Part shown: positions 55,285 to 62,967 of the stretch, piece by piece
Layout of the letters: each line of letters starts with the position of its first letter
Position numbering within the stretch: position 1 is the stretch's first letter
Origin: JADFGZ01 sp965222345
GTDB taxonomy: Bacteria; Acidobacteriota; Terriglobia; 2-12-FULL-54-10
Length of the DNA stretch: 64,000 bases
Direction: 5' to 3'
NCBI GenBank assembly: GCA_965222345.1
Contig: CBDCTS010000004.1
Coordinates: forward strand, 806,001-870,000
Translations under genes and position numbers: made by a program
The notes under the pieces: model-generated
Database searches by the model: none
What the model saw: only the letters and a program-made list of their open reading frames with translations
What the model was told of the DNA's origin: nothing

Positions 55285-55758
55285 ATGTACGGAAGAACAC
55301 GAACCATCCTGCTGGCTATGGCAATGCTCACGATTTCGCCGGGGCTTTTGGCTGCGGATGATCCGATCATGGGGACCTGGAAAATAGACACTGCGAAAAC
55401 GACACTCGCTCCCGGCCAGTCGGCGGAGGCGTTGACCCGCACCCACCAGCCGATTCCCAATGGCATTCAAATCACGCGACCCTTGGTGGACGCCAACGGA
55501 GAACCAACCCGGGGCACCTGGACGATGAAGTTTGATGGCAAGGATTACCCGGTCCACGGTGACGCGAACCTCGATACGTTATCTCTGAAGCGCCTCGACC
55601 TGTACACGATGGAAGCCGTAGCAAAGAAAGATGGCAAAATAACCAACCGGATGCGCTGGGACATCTCCAAGGACGGGAAGACGCTGACCTGGACGTCGAA
55701 TCGGGTGCTTCCTCCGGAACGGGCCGGCAAGACCGTTCGTGTCTACTACAAGCAGTAG
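55285..55758 (+). CDS. Small exported protein of unknown function
   Basis: A 157-residue protein; ATG at 55285 with AGGAGG six bases upstream is preferred over a longer open frame. Signal peptide 1-23 (GLLAADD), then a lipocalin-like string of beta strands: IMGTWKIDTAKTTLAPG, WTMKFDGKDYPVHGD, MEAVAKKDGKITNRMRWDISKDGKTLTWTS. Similar small beta proteins are common in acidobacteria; no function is known. It belongs to a row of small exported genes between 53812 and 57019. Confidence 0.75.
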   Translation: MYGRTRTILLAMAMLTISPGLLAADDPIMGTWKIDTAKTTLAPGQSAEALTRTHQPIPNGIQITRPLVDANGEPTRGTWTMKFDGKDYPVHGDANLDTLSLKRLDLYTMEAVAKKDGKITNRMRWDISKDGKTLTWTSNRVLPPERAGKTVRVYYKQ

Positions 55759-55836
55759 GGAGTTGGGAAGCAGCCGGGAGGAAAGTTTCTTCAAAAACCG
55801 GAATGCCGGCGAAAGAAACATCTGAAAGGAACACTC

Positions 55837-56304
55837 ATGGGAGAACTGATCCATACGTCACGGGTGAAGATTTACAAAGACAAGGGACCGATGCGGCGCG
55901 CCTACATTGAAAATTTTTCTCAGCCGCTCCGCTTCGGCGTCCACGGCGGCATCAAGAAATTCTACGGGGTGGAACCCAAGGAGGAACTGCCGACAACGCT
56001 CGACCATATTGTGGCCGCGGTGGGCGGCTGAATGACCGGCACGCTGGCCGGGGCGCTGGCGGCACGCAAGATTCCTACGCAGCCCGACAAGCTGCAGGCG
56101 GAGGTCGAAGGCGACATCGAAAACGTGAATGGCAGGCCTTTGATCACCCGCATCCGGGTGCAGTACTCCGTGAAAGTTCCCAAAGGAAAACGGGAAGAAG
56201 CGGAACGCGCCATGAAAGTGCACGAAAAAGGCTGTCCCGTTGCGGAGAGCGTAAAGCGGGGCATCCAAGTCGAGTGGTCCGGGACGGTGGAGGAAGAGAG
56301 CTGA
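55837..56304 (+). CDS. OsmC-family selenoprotein
   Basis: A 155-residue protein when the TGA at 56029-56031 is read as Sec (residue 65). Before it: PLRFGVHGGIKKFYGVEPKEELPTTLDHIVAAVGG; after it: MTGTLAGALAARKIP. In OsmC/Ohr proteins the catalytic Cys stands in exactly this place (AA.GGC....L). The second conserved Cys is present at 133 (HEKGCPVAESVKRG), so the pair would be U65/C133 and the protein a thiol-type hydroperoxide reductase. AAGGA precedes the ATG at 55837. The Met after the TGA has no ribosome site, so two separate genes are unlikely. Sec-containing OsmC proteins have been reported in other bacteria. Confidence 0.9.
56042..56061 (+). promoter_or_regulatory. Possible bSECIS hairpin of the OsmC gene
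   Basis: CGCTGGC (56042-56048) can pair with GCTGGCG (56055-56061) using two G-T pairs, loop CGGGGC with G in second place, 17 bases after the TGA. Weaker than the other three hairpins; other foldings of this GC-rich stretch exist. Confidence 0.45.
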
Positions 56305-56668
56305 TCCTCTATACCTGCGGCAAATATAAGCGGCGTTAGCCAGGAAGGCTCCCTCATCCGCGAACCTGGCCGAACAGCGACCGCGAGCCAGGGCGGCATT
56401 CCTGCAGGATCAGAAAGGGAATTGACAGTTCCAGGACTTCTAATATCCAGGGCGCTCACGGCACAGAACAGCTTGCCCTCACTCCTCTGTTCTGATACCT
56501 TTTCAGCAGTTCGTTTTAGCGGGACCGGCTGCTTTCAGGCATCTGGGATTTAAGGAAGCAGGAAGACCAAAGGGCGCTGCGAAGCCGCGAAGTGTTGCCA
56601 AGCTGGTTCTAGGATATCCGAATTCGATTAAATCAACCCCGCAAGGGGAACCTTTTAAGGAGACGTCA
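56305..56668. other. Intergenic stretch, nothing recognised
   Basis: About 360 bases between the OsmC gene and the small exported protein. No convincing gene or site besides the ribosome site at its end (AAGGAG). Confidence 0.45.
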
Positions 56669-57019
56669 ATGGCAAACTGTAATTTATGGAGGAATTTTCT
56701 GCTGTCCGGACTGCTGGGTGCTTTCCTGCTGGCAGGGACGTCATTCGTTCGCGCCGATGATAACAAGACGCTGGTTGGAGTGGTCAGCACTACGCATTGC
56801 GGTTTGAAACATAGCACCGCCGATGCCAGCGGGGCCGCGTGCGTCAATTCCTGCGTCAACTCCGGACGCGGCGCCTACGCTCTCGTGGTGGACGGCGAGA
56901 TTTATACGTTGGAGGGCGGCGCGGCCGAACTAAAAGAGCTGGCCGGGCTGGAGGCGAAGGTAACTGGACACGTCGATGGCATGACCGTGCACGTGGCCTC
57001 CGTTGCTGCAGGCAGTTAA
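56669..57019 (+). CDS. Small exported Cys-containing protein
   Basis: A 116-residue protein with AAGGAG eight bases before the ATG and a signal peptide (1-29, FVRADD). The mature part reads TLVGVVSTTHCGLKHSTADASGAACVNSCVNSGRGAYALVVDGEIYTLEGGAAELKELAGLEAKVTGHVDGMTVHVASV: three conserved-looking Cys (THCG, AACVNSC) then an OB-like strand set. This pattern is familiar from small acidobacterial exported proteins without known function. A terminator follows. Confidence 0.75.
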   Translation: MANCNLWRNFLLSGLLGAFLLAGTSFVRADDNKTLVGVVSTTHCGLKHSTADASGAACVNSCVNSGRGAYALVVDGEIYTLEGGAAELKELAGLEAKVTGHVDGMTVHVASVAAGS

Positions 57020-57060
57020 GAGCAGACACCGGAAGCTCTACCAAAGGAAGTTTGTTGATT

Positions 57061-57115
57061 GGGCGGCTTTACCTCCCTGCGAGGATGCAGAGGTGTAATA
57101 CCGCCCTTTCTTTTT
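57061..57115 (+). terminator. Rho-independent terminator
   Basis: GGGCGG (57061-57066) pairs with CCGCCC (57101-57106); inside, ACCT/AGGT and CTGC/GCAG extend the structure around GAGGAT. TTTCTTTTT follows. It ends the gene at 56669-57019. Confidence 0.75.
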
Positions 57116-57225
57116 GCTGAGGTTCAATCCTCCCGCAACAACCCCGCCGCCCGGCCATCTTCCGGGACCGCAACGATCATATCAAAGCAGTAGAGTTGAA
57201 GTTCCGGAACGGAAGCTGCTCCCAC

Positions 57226-58215
57226 ATGCCTGCACGCATTCCAACACGCCTGCCAAACATCGTCGAATGCGTCCCCAACTTCAGCGAGGGTCGAGACCGC
57301 CGGAAGGTTGACGAGATCGCTGCAGCAATCAGCAGCGTAGAGGGCGTCTATGTGCTGGACCTTCACATGGACGCCGACCATCACCGTTCCGTCATCACCT
57401 TTATAGGAAGCCGGGGGAACGTCGGGGAAGCGGCCATCCGTGCCGTGGGCCGCGCAGCCGACCTGATCGACATGAACCGGCATCACGGCCAGCACCCGCG
57501 GATCGGCGCCGCCGATGTGGTGCCGTTCATTCCTGTCGAGGGGGTTACGCTGCAAGACTGCGCGACCTTGGCGCATGACACCGGAAAGGAAATTTCCCGC
57601 CGCTTCCGGATTCCCGTTTACTTCTATGAGGGCGCAGCCGCCCGCCCGGAGCGCGCCCGGTTGGAGAATCTGCGGCGAGGCGGATTTGAAAGGTTGAAGG
57701 AACTGGGCATGGACGATCCTTCCAGCTGCCCCGATGTTGGGGACCCTCGGCCCCATCCTACCGCGGGGGCGACTGTGGTGGGGGCACGGAAGTTTCTGGC
57801 TGCTTTCAACGTCAATCTCAACTCGGCTGACCGGCAGATTGCCCGGCAGATTGCCAAGGCCATCCGCACTATCAGCCGCTCCCCTGGAGGCGGATTGACG
57901 GGCGTGAAGGCGATGGGCGTTCTCCTGAAATCACGGGCCGGGAACGGGCCGGCCGGACAGACACAGGTGTCACAGGTTTCCATGAACTTGACGGACCTGG
58001 AACAGACTTCGCTGGAGCAAGCTTTCCATGCAGTACAACGGGAAGCCTCGCGTCTGGGAGTTGCCGTCAGCAACAGCGAAGTTGTGGGATTGATCCCCCA
58101 AAAGGCGCTTGCCGGGACGAGCCTGGAGTCCTTCCGGGAATCGCTCCAGATAGAAGATTTTCATCCTCAGAAGATTCTGGAAAACAGGATGGCAGCGGTT
58201 TTGCCCCGGGGCTGA
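57226..58215 (+). CDS. ftcD: Glutamate formimidoyltransferase
   Basis: A 329-residue enzyme that moves the formimino group from formiminoglutamate to tetrahydrofolate in histidine breakdown. Family text: NIVECVPNFSEGRD, DLHMDADHHRSVITFIG, HHGQHPRIGAADVVPFIPVEGV, YFYEGAAARPERARLENLRRGGFE, HPTAGATVVGARKFLAAFNVNLNS, and QVSMNLTDLEQT. It lacks the cyclodeaminase domain found in the fused mammalian enzyme, as expected for bacterial single-domain FtcD. The ATG at 57226 is preferred over an in-frame TTG ten codons upstream. No other histidine-degradation gene is near. Confidence 0.94.
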   Translation: MPARIPTRLPNIVECVPNFSEGRDRRKVDEIAAAISSVEGVYVLDLHMDADHHRSVITFIGSRGNVGEAAIRAVGRAADLIDMNRHHGQHPRIGAADVVPFIPVEGVTLQDCATLAHDTGKEISRRFRIPVYFYEGAAARPERARLENLRRGGFERLKELGMDDPSSCPDVGDPRPHPTAGATVVGARKFLAAFNVNLNSADRQIARQIAKAIRTISRSPGGGLTGVKAMGVLLKSRAGNGPAGQTQVSQVSMNLTDLEQTSLEQAFHAVQREASRLGVAVSNSEVVGLIPQKALAGTSLESFRESLQIEDFHPQKILENRMAAVLPRG

Positions 58216-58348
58216 CAAACCGCCAGGGCATGGCTGATATAAATCCAATCCGAGCTGCGACCCAAAATTTGCGAGCTACAGGTCGGGTGCCGCAGCTTGT
58301 GACGGCAGGCCTGCAGGAAGCGGTCTTATGGGATTTTTCAGTAGTTTG

Positions 58349-59467
58349 CTAGGCGGGCTGGAAGTCGCGCGAGTCCCGGAAGGGAAGGCTCGGATCAGAG
58401 AAGTCCGGGCGGTAATAGTCGGAGGCTTCGGACTCGAGCGGCTGTATCCATCCATTCTCAAATCCAAGCCGGTCCACGATCTCCAGCACCTGCTCCCACT
58501 CCCGGGGACGGATCTTGCGGCTCAGCAAGGGAAATAGTTCCTCGCCGCTCAGCCGGCTGGCCTTGCCAACCTTGTGCGTGGGATAGTACTGCGCCATCAG
58601 GCTCAACGTCACGCGAGGGGAGAGGTGGTCGTGGATCCACTCCAGGCTCTCGCGGATTCCGGCCAGCTCGTTGGGAAGCACCAGCAGACGTATCACCAAT
58701 CCCCGGCGCAGGAGCCCTTGCTCGTCCATCACCACCCGGTCTCCCACTTGGCGGTACATCTCCCGGATGGCGGTACGGGCGCTCTCGACGTAATGAGGGA
58801 TTTGGGAGTACTCGCGGGCCACGCTGCTCGAGCTGTACTTTAGGTCGGGCAGGTAGATGTCGAAGATTCCCTCCAGTTGCCGCAGTGCTTCCACGCTATC
58901 GTAGGCGTTGGTGTTGTAGATCAGCGGAAGACGGAGGCCGTCGGCGACCGCGAGGTTCAACGCCTTCACGATTTGAGCCGAAAAATGAGTCGGGGAGACG
59001 AAACCGATGTTGTGGCAGCCTTGCTCCTGGAGTTCCAGCATCATGGCTGCCAGCCGCTCGAAGCTGGTTTCTCCCGCCTGCCGGAAGTTCTGGCTGATCT
59101 GCCAATTTTGACAGTAAACGCACCGCAGGTTGCAGTGGCCCAGAAAGATGTTCCCAGCGCCCTTGGCCCGCCCTGCCTCCAGATGAGTTCCGCTCAACGC
59201 AGGCTCTTCCCCAAAGTGCGGTCCGTAGGAAGAAACGATCGGCAGATAACCGGCCACGCATACCTTGGTTTCATTCCGGACCCGGTTCACTTGGCAATCC
59301 CACGGACACAGCGTGCAAGAGGCCAGCATTTGCTCCAGCCGGTCAGCCCGCCGGGCCAACTCGCCGCTTTCTGCCAGTGGCAGATAGCTTGGGGAAAGAC
59401 CGCTTGAGGGAGGAAAGCTCGGGACGATAGCCGGAGGAAAGCAATTGGTATCGATCGGGTCAGCCAT
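58349..59467 (-). CDS. PflA-like radical SAM enzyme
   Basis: A 372-residue protein. The N-terminus has four Cys in CTLCPWDCQVNR and VCVAGYLP (Cys51, 54, 58, 70), as in the PflX/PflA-like COG1313 group. The radical SAM cluster GHCNLRCVYCQNWQIS (Cys112, 116, 119) follows, then YNTNAYDSVEALRQLEGIFDIYLPDLKYSS and LVLPNELAGIRESLEWIHDHLSP, both typical. Such enzymes are thought to activate glycyl radical enzymes or act in AmmeMemoRadiSam systems; no partner is seen here. The open frame extends 90 codons upstream through repeat-like sequence (LRLRSGQAAR), which is not part of the gene. Confidence 0.9.
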   Translation of the reverse strand: MADPIDTNCFPPAIVPSFPPSSGLSPSYLPLAESGELARRADRLEQMLASCTLCPWDCQVNRVRNETKVCVAGYLPIVSSYGPHFGEEPALSGTHLEAGRAKGAGNIFLGHCNLRCVYCQNWQISQNFRQAGETSFERLAAMMLELQEQGCHNIGFVSPTHFSAQIVKALNLAVADGLRLPLIYNTNAYDSVEALRQLEGIFDIYLPDLKYSSSSVAREYSQIPHYVESARTAIREMYRQVGDRVVMDEQGLLRRGLVIRLLVLPNELAGIRESLEWIHDHLSPRVTLSLMAQYYPTHKVGKASRLSGEELFPLLSRKIRPREWEQVLEIVDRLGFENGWIQPLESEASDYYRPDFSDPSLPFRDSRDFQPA

Positions 59468-59926
59468 CGCCTGTATTGTATCATGAGCTTTCCTCCTCCC
59501 CTGCGACAAGGTCCCGGTTGTCACGGCCAAAGCCCTGTTTGAGTTCGGTGCCTGGCGACACCCAACGATTATGAAACCAAGCGCTTTTTCCTGGCTCTGG
59601 GCAGCGTGACCGGCCCCAAGCCATTCTCCGGCGTATTGCCGGATTAACCCTTTCCGGTCCTCCACAGCAGGTTGTTGAAAAACGCCGTTTGTCCGCTCCC
59701 TCGCAGCCTGCCCTGAGCGAAGCCGGAGGATTAGCAAGCGAACCCATACACCAGATTTTCAACAACTTTCCAGACGGTTCGATGCTGACGAAATTGCAGG
59801 GGACTTGCGGCGTGGAAATGATGTAGAATAAGCCTGAACTGCAATTTAATTGGAAAATTTGTTCTGCAAGCCAGGGTGTGAACCTGTGGGGAATGTTGAT
59901 ATGCCCAGGTCCTGAGGAGGTTCCAA
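59468..59926. other. Intergenic stretch with a dispersed-repeat word
   Basis: Around 59700 it holds GCCTGCCCTGAGCGAAGCCGG, close to a short dispersed repeat common in environmental bacterial genomes, and near 59660 and 59750 mirrored words gttgttgaaaa / ttttcaacaac, which could pair over about 100 bases. No gene seen. Confidence 0.45.
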
Positions 59927-60541
59927 GTGAAGAGCATGGCCGGTGGATTGTTTTTATGGAGCATGATGGTGCTGGTTTTGGCGTCGCAGACTTTTGCTCA
60001 GGAGCAACAGGGTGGGCAGGCTGACGACGCTCCGGTTGATCCCATGACAACGACGCGGGTGACGCTGGGCAGCAGTTCGGCGACGCCCGGCACGATGCTC
60101 GTAGTTCCCATTTACTTTACGCCTGCGCAAGACGTGGCCGTCGGACGGTTGAAGGTGGGTGTAAATTTCGTCAGTGCCAACCTCAAGTTTTCCAAGCTCG
60201 AACGCGGAATCGCCGCCGAACTGGGAAACGTAGACGTGAGCACCGACTTGCAAGTGGGCGAGAATGACGATGGAGTGGAGACTTCGACGCTGACGATTAC
60301 GGCCTCATTTCCCTCCGAGGAACCGCCCGAGAAAGGGATTCCGGCAGGGTTGCTGGCATATTTGACCATGCGGGTTGAGGAAGAGGGCCGGCAGGCCAGC
60401 ATCACCTTGCGTGCCAGCGCGGAAGGCTCGGAATTAGGGACGAACAAGCCCCTGGAAGACCTCCGGGCCTTTGACGCCACTGTGGATGTACTGGCTCCCG
60501 GCACAGAACCCATAGTGGCTTGCTTTTTTTTCACCCATTGA
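59927..60541 (+). CDS. Exported cohesin-like protein ending VACFFFTH
   Basis: A 204-residue protein starting at GTG (59927) six bases after AGGAGG. Signal peptide 1-24 (SQTFAQEQ). The central part VTLGSSSATPGTMLVVPIYFTPAQDVAVGRLKVGVNFVSANLKFSKLERG...LTITASF...GIPAGLLAYLTMRV has the cohesin/CARDB-like pattern (G..v.vPi.f....v....l.v.yd...L.f.....g...). The last residues, VACFFFTH, are a hydrophobic tail with a Cys, an unusual ending that could be a sorting or modification signal. Role unknown. Confidence 0.7.
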   Translation: MKSMAGGLFLWSMMVLVLASQTFAQEQQGGQADDAPVDPMTTTRVTLGSSSATPGTMLVVPIYFTPAQDVAVGRLKVGVNFVSANLKFSKLERGIAAELGNVDVSTDLQVGENDDGVETSTLTITASFPSEEPPEKGIPAGLLAYLTMRVEEEGRQASITLRASAEGSELGTNKPLEDLRAFDATVDVLAPGTEPIVACFFFTH

Positions 60542-60589
60542 AGACGGAAGGGTAATGTCTCGCGGCTTCCGGATATCTCATAATCCTGC

Positions 60590-61354
60590 ATGAGCAAGAT
60601 AAAAATTCCGGCGACGGTTCCCGCCGCGGTCTCGCTTCTGGCCTTGGTTGCGGTAAGTTCGGCTCTGTATTTGCGTGCTGCAAATGGCCCGATTGAGCTG
60701 ACGCTGCCTCAGTTTCTCGCGCAGATTCGCGACCAAAACCCGCCCCAACAACAGGACGGTTCCGGGAAGCGTGCCGAGGAAGTGTTCTTCCAGTTGGCGG
60801 CTTCGCAAGGCAGAGAAGCAGCGGCGCGGCAGAGTCTGGACCGGCTGTCGGGGTGGCACGAGGCGGCTCAGGTTCGGCTGGAGGCGCAGAGCATTCCTCC
60901 GCTGGAGGTGGATATACTGCGTTTCTCCGAGGCCAGGGCTGCCGCCCAAGCGGCACAACATCAGGCAGAACGCCTCACAGCAATGGGCCAGGCCAACCTC
61001 TTGCTCGGCAGAGTTCCGGATGACCCTCTGATGGCGCTGGCGCAAGCCTTTCCTCTGGCGGCATCGGACAACACGGAATCACAGTCCGGCATCCCACCCG
61101 TTAGTGGAGAGCAACCGGAACCTCTGCTGACTCGGGAGGAATGGACACAATGGGCCGACCGCAAGGCTCAATTCGAGAAACAACTGCTGCCGCAGGGACG
61201 CGATTTGCTGGCCAAGATGTATCAGAGCTATCTGCTGGATGGCACTCCGCTGAGCGCCCTTCTCCGACAGGAGCAGGAAGTGTACCAGACGGAGTTACAA
61301 TACAGGCTGCTGTTGGTGGAGGCCGAGAGGAGGCTCGCGTCCGCCGGAAGTTGA
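60590..61354 (+). CDS. TolC-like outer-membrane efflux protein, short form
   Basis: A 254-residue exported protein (signal segment AAVSLLALVAVSSALYLRA). Helical text with LTLPQFLAQIRDQNP and QAERLTAMGQANLLLGRVPDDPL recalls TolC-family proteins (A..L...LGR.P..PL), and the C-terminal YQTELQYRLLLVEAERRLASA matches their last helix. Normal TolC members exceed 400 residues, so this may be a half-size member or a reduced gene; no frameshift is evident. It opens a row of efflux genes running to the right edge. Confidence 0.6.
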   Translation: MSKIKIPATVPAAVSLLALVAVSSALYLRAANGPIELTLPQFLAQIRDQNPPQQQDGSGKRAEEVFFQLAASQGREAAARQSLDRLSGWHEAAQVRLEAQSIPPLEVDILRFSEARAAAQAAQHQAERLTAMGQANLLLGRVPDDPLMALAQAFPLAASDNTESQSGIPPVSGEQPEPLLTREEWTQWADRKAQFEKQLLPQGRDLLAKMYQSYLLDGTPLSALLRQEQEVYQTELQYRLLLVEAERRLASAGS

Positions 61355-61451
61355 CCTTGCGCTTCGGCAACCTCCCCGGACCCGGCTTCAACAGAATAGA
61401 AATCCTACGGAGTGTTTGGCAGGAAATATGTTCTAAGGACGGGACTGCATC

Positions 61452-62033
61452 ATGAAGCAACAATTGAAAGCCGCACCGTACAGGACTCTCGTTTTGTGCC
61501 TGTCGCTATGCATGCTATTCGGGGTTTCTCTCAACGCCCATGAAACCGGTTTTCCGGAGGCGACCCTAAAGAAAGTCTTTCCGGAGGCCACCGGCTTCAC
61601 CCTGCGCAAGAAGACCTTGACGCCGGCGCAATTGAAACGGGCCGAACAGCTTTCCGGCAGCAAGGTGCAGCGGAATGATAATCCTTTGTCGATCTATGTG
61701 GCGCTCGGCAAGGCTGGTGATGGTTCCGGCGTGTTGGGTACGGTCCTGTTGCTCGACACCCGTGGGCCCCAAGGGATGATCGATCTGGCGGTCGGCTATA
61801 AACGGGATGGCAGCATCTACCGGGTGGTGGTGGCGGAAAACGCCGACGATCCCGGCTTGGGTTCAGCCGGTTTCTTGGATCAGATTCGGGGGAATGGCTT
61901 GGAATCCGCTTTGAAGACGGGTCAGGATATTCAGTTTTCCGGCAACGCCGAGGCCGCGCAAGCGCTTTTGAACGCCGTGCGCCGGGGGATGTACTTTTTG
62001 GAAGCGGCTGGACTGAACTCCGGGGGGGAATAG
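61452..62033 (+). CDS. Exported FMN-binding-domain-like protein
   Basis: A 193-residue protein with signal peptide (1-29, SLNAHE). The second half, MIDLAVGYKRDGSIYRVVVAENADDPGLGSAGFLDQIRGNGLESALKTGQDIQFSGNAEAAQALLNAVRRG, parallels RnfG/NqrC-type FMN_bind domains (ETPGLG......F..QF.G ... ISGAT.SS.AV..AV). The Thr to which FMN is covalently bound is replaced (SGNAEAAQALL), so covalent flavin is unlikely. The stop is followed after three bases by the adaptor gene, so they are translationally linked. Confidence 0.65.
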   Translation: MKQQLKAAPYRTLVLCLSLCMLFGVSLNAHETGFPEATLKKVFPEATGFTLRKKTLTPAQLKRAEQLSGSKVQRNDNPLSIYVALGKAGDGSGVLGTVLLLDTRGPQGMIDLAVGYKRDGSIYRVVVAENADDPGLGSAGFLDQIRGNGLESALKTGQDIQFSGNAEAAQALLNAVRRGMYFLEAAGLNSGGE

Positions 62034-62036
62034 AAG

Positions 62037-62951
62037 ATGCGCGGGACCGAACGGAACGGAATGGCATGGGCATCGGAGGATTCCGTAGGAGTCTGCCTTC
62101 AAAAGCGCTGGAAGGCGCGTTTCCGCGCCGGGACAGCAAAGCTGGCTCTGTTGGCTATCGGGAGCTTCTGGTTTTCCTGTGCCGCCGCGCAGGCGCAGTC
62201 GGCAACTGTTTTGGGAGAGGTGGCGCCCCTTTCCGACACCGTGGCGGAGGTGCAGTGTCCGGCTGCCGGGCGATTCATCTCGCCCCGGGAGAAACCCTTA
62301 TCGGTGGGGGACAAGGTGCAGGCAGGAGACCCTCTGGCCATCATCGAGCACCATTACGTATTGCACGACGCATCCCACCTTTCCAATACCCGCTGGAATT
62401 TACTGATCGCCATGCTGGATGCCCGCCAAGTGGCGCTGGAAACCAGGATTGAACGGGAAAAAGCGGAGCGCCTTCTTGAGTTTGGCAGCGCCTCCGGCAG
62501 GCAGGTGCAGGAGTTGCAGGCTACCGAACTGGTGGCGAAGGCCGAGTATGACAAACGAAGGACTCTACTGGAACAGCAGGATTCGCAGCTTCAGAAGACG
62601 GATTTGGTGCGCCGCGGAATCTTCTCTCCCATCGAAGGAAACATCAGTTACACGAACTTCACGCAGGACCAGATCGTCAATGAAGGAGTCTTGTTGTTCC
62701 GGATCGTCAACATGAAGCAGGTCGGTGTTTCGGCGCGCTTCACGGAGGCGGATCGAAACCGTCTCAAGCCGGACTCGACCGTCCGAATTCGCTTTGACAG
62801 CGTGCCGGACCAGGTTTATACCGGCCGCGTGGAAGTGATGCCGCCTGCAATCAACCCGGAGACGCGCACTTGGGACGTGCTGTTTCGCGTAGACAATCCC
62901 GGCGAACGGCTCCGCTTTGGGATGATTGGCCGGGTGGAGTTGTCCCCATGA
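62037..62951 (+). CDS. RND efflux periplasmic adaptor (HlyD/CusB-like) 1
   Basis: A 304-residue protein: signal or anchor segment (LALLAIGSFWFSCAAAQAQ), lipoyl half-motif (AGRFISPREKPLSVGDKVQAGDPLAIIEHHY), helical hairpin (ALETRIEREKAERLLEFGSASGRQVQELQATELVAKAEYDKRRTLLEQQ), second lipoyl half (GIFSPIEGNISYTNFTQDQIVNEGVLLFRIVNMKQVGVSARFTEADRNRLKPDSTVRIRF) and a beta-barrel plus membrane-proximal domain. It joins an inner-membrane pump to a TolC channel. A second adaptor follows 16 bases later. Confidence 0.85.
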   Translation: MRGTERNGMAWASEDSVGVCLQKRWKARFRAGTAKLALLAIGSFWFSCAAAQAQSATVLGEVAPLSDTVAEVQCPAAGRFISPREKPLSVGDKVQAGDPLAIIEHHYVLHDASHLSNTRWNLLIAMLDARQVALETRIEREKAERLLEFGSASGRQVQELQATELVAKAEYDKRRTLLEQQDSQLQKTDLVRRGIFSPIEGNISYTNFTQDQIVNEGVLLFRIVNMKQVGVSARFTEADRNRLKPDSTVRIRFDSVPDQVYTGRVEVMPPAINPETRTWDVLFRVDNPGERLRFGMIGRVELSP

Positions 62952-62967
62952 ACCAAGGAAAAAGAAG

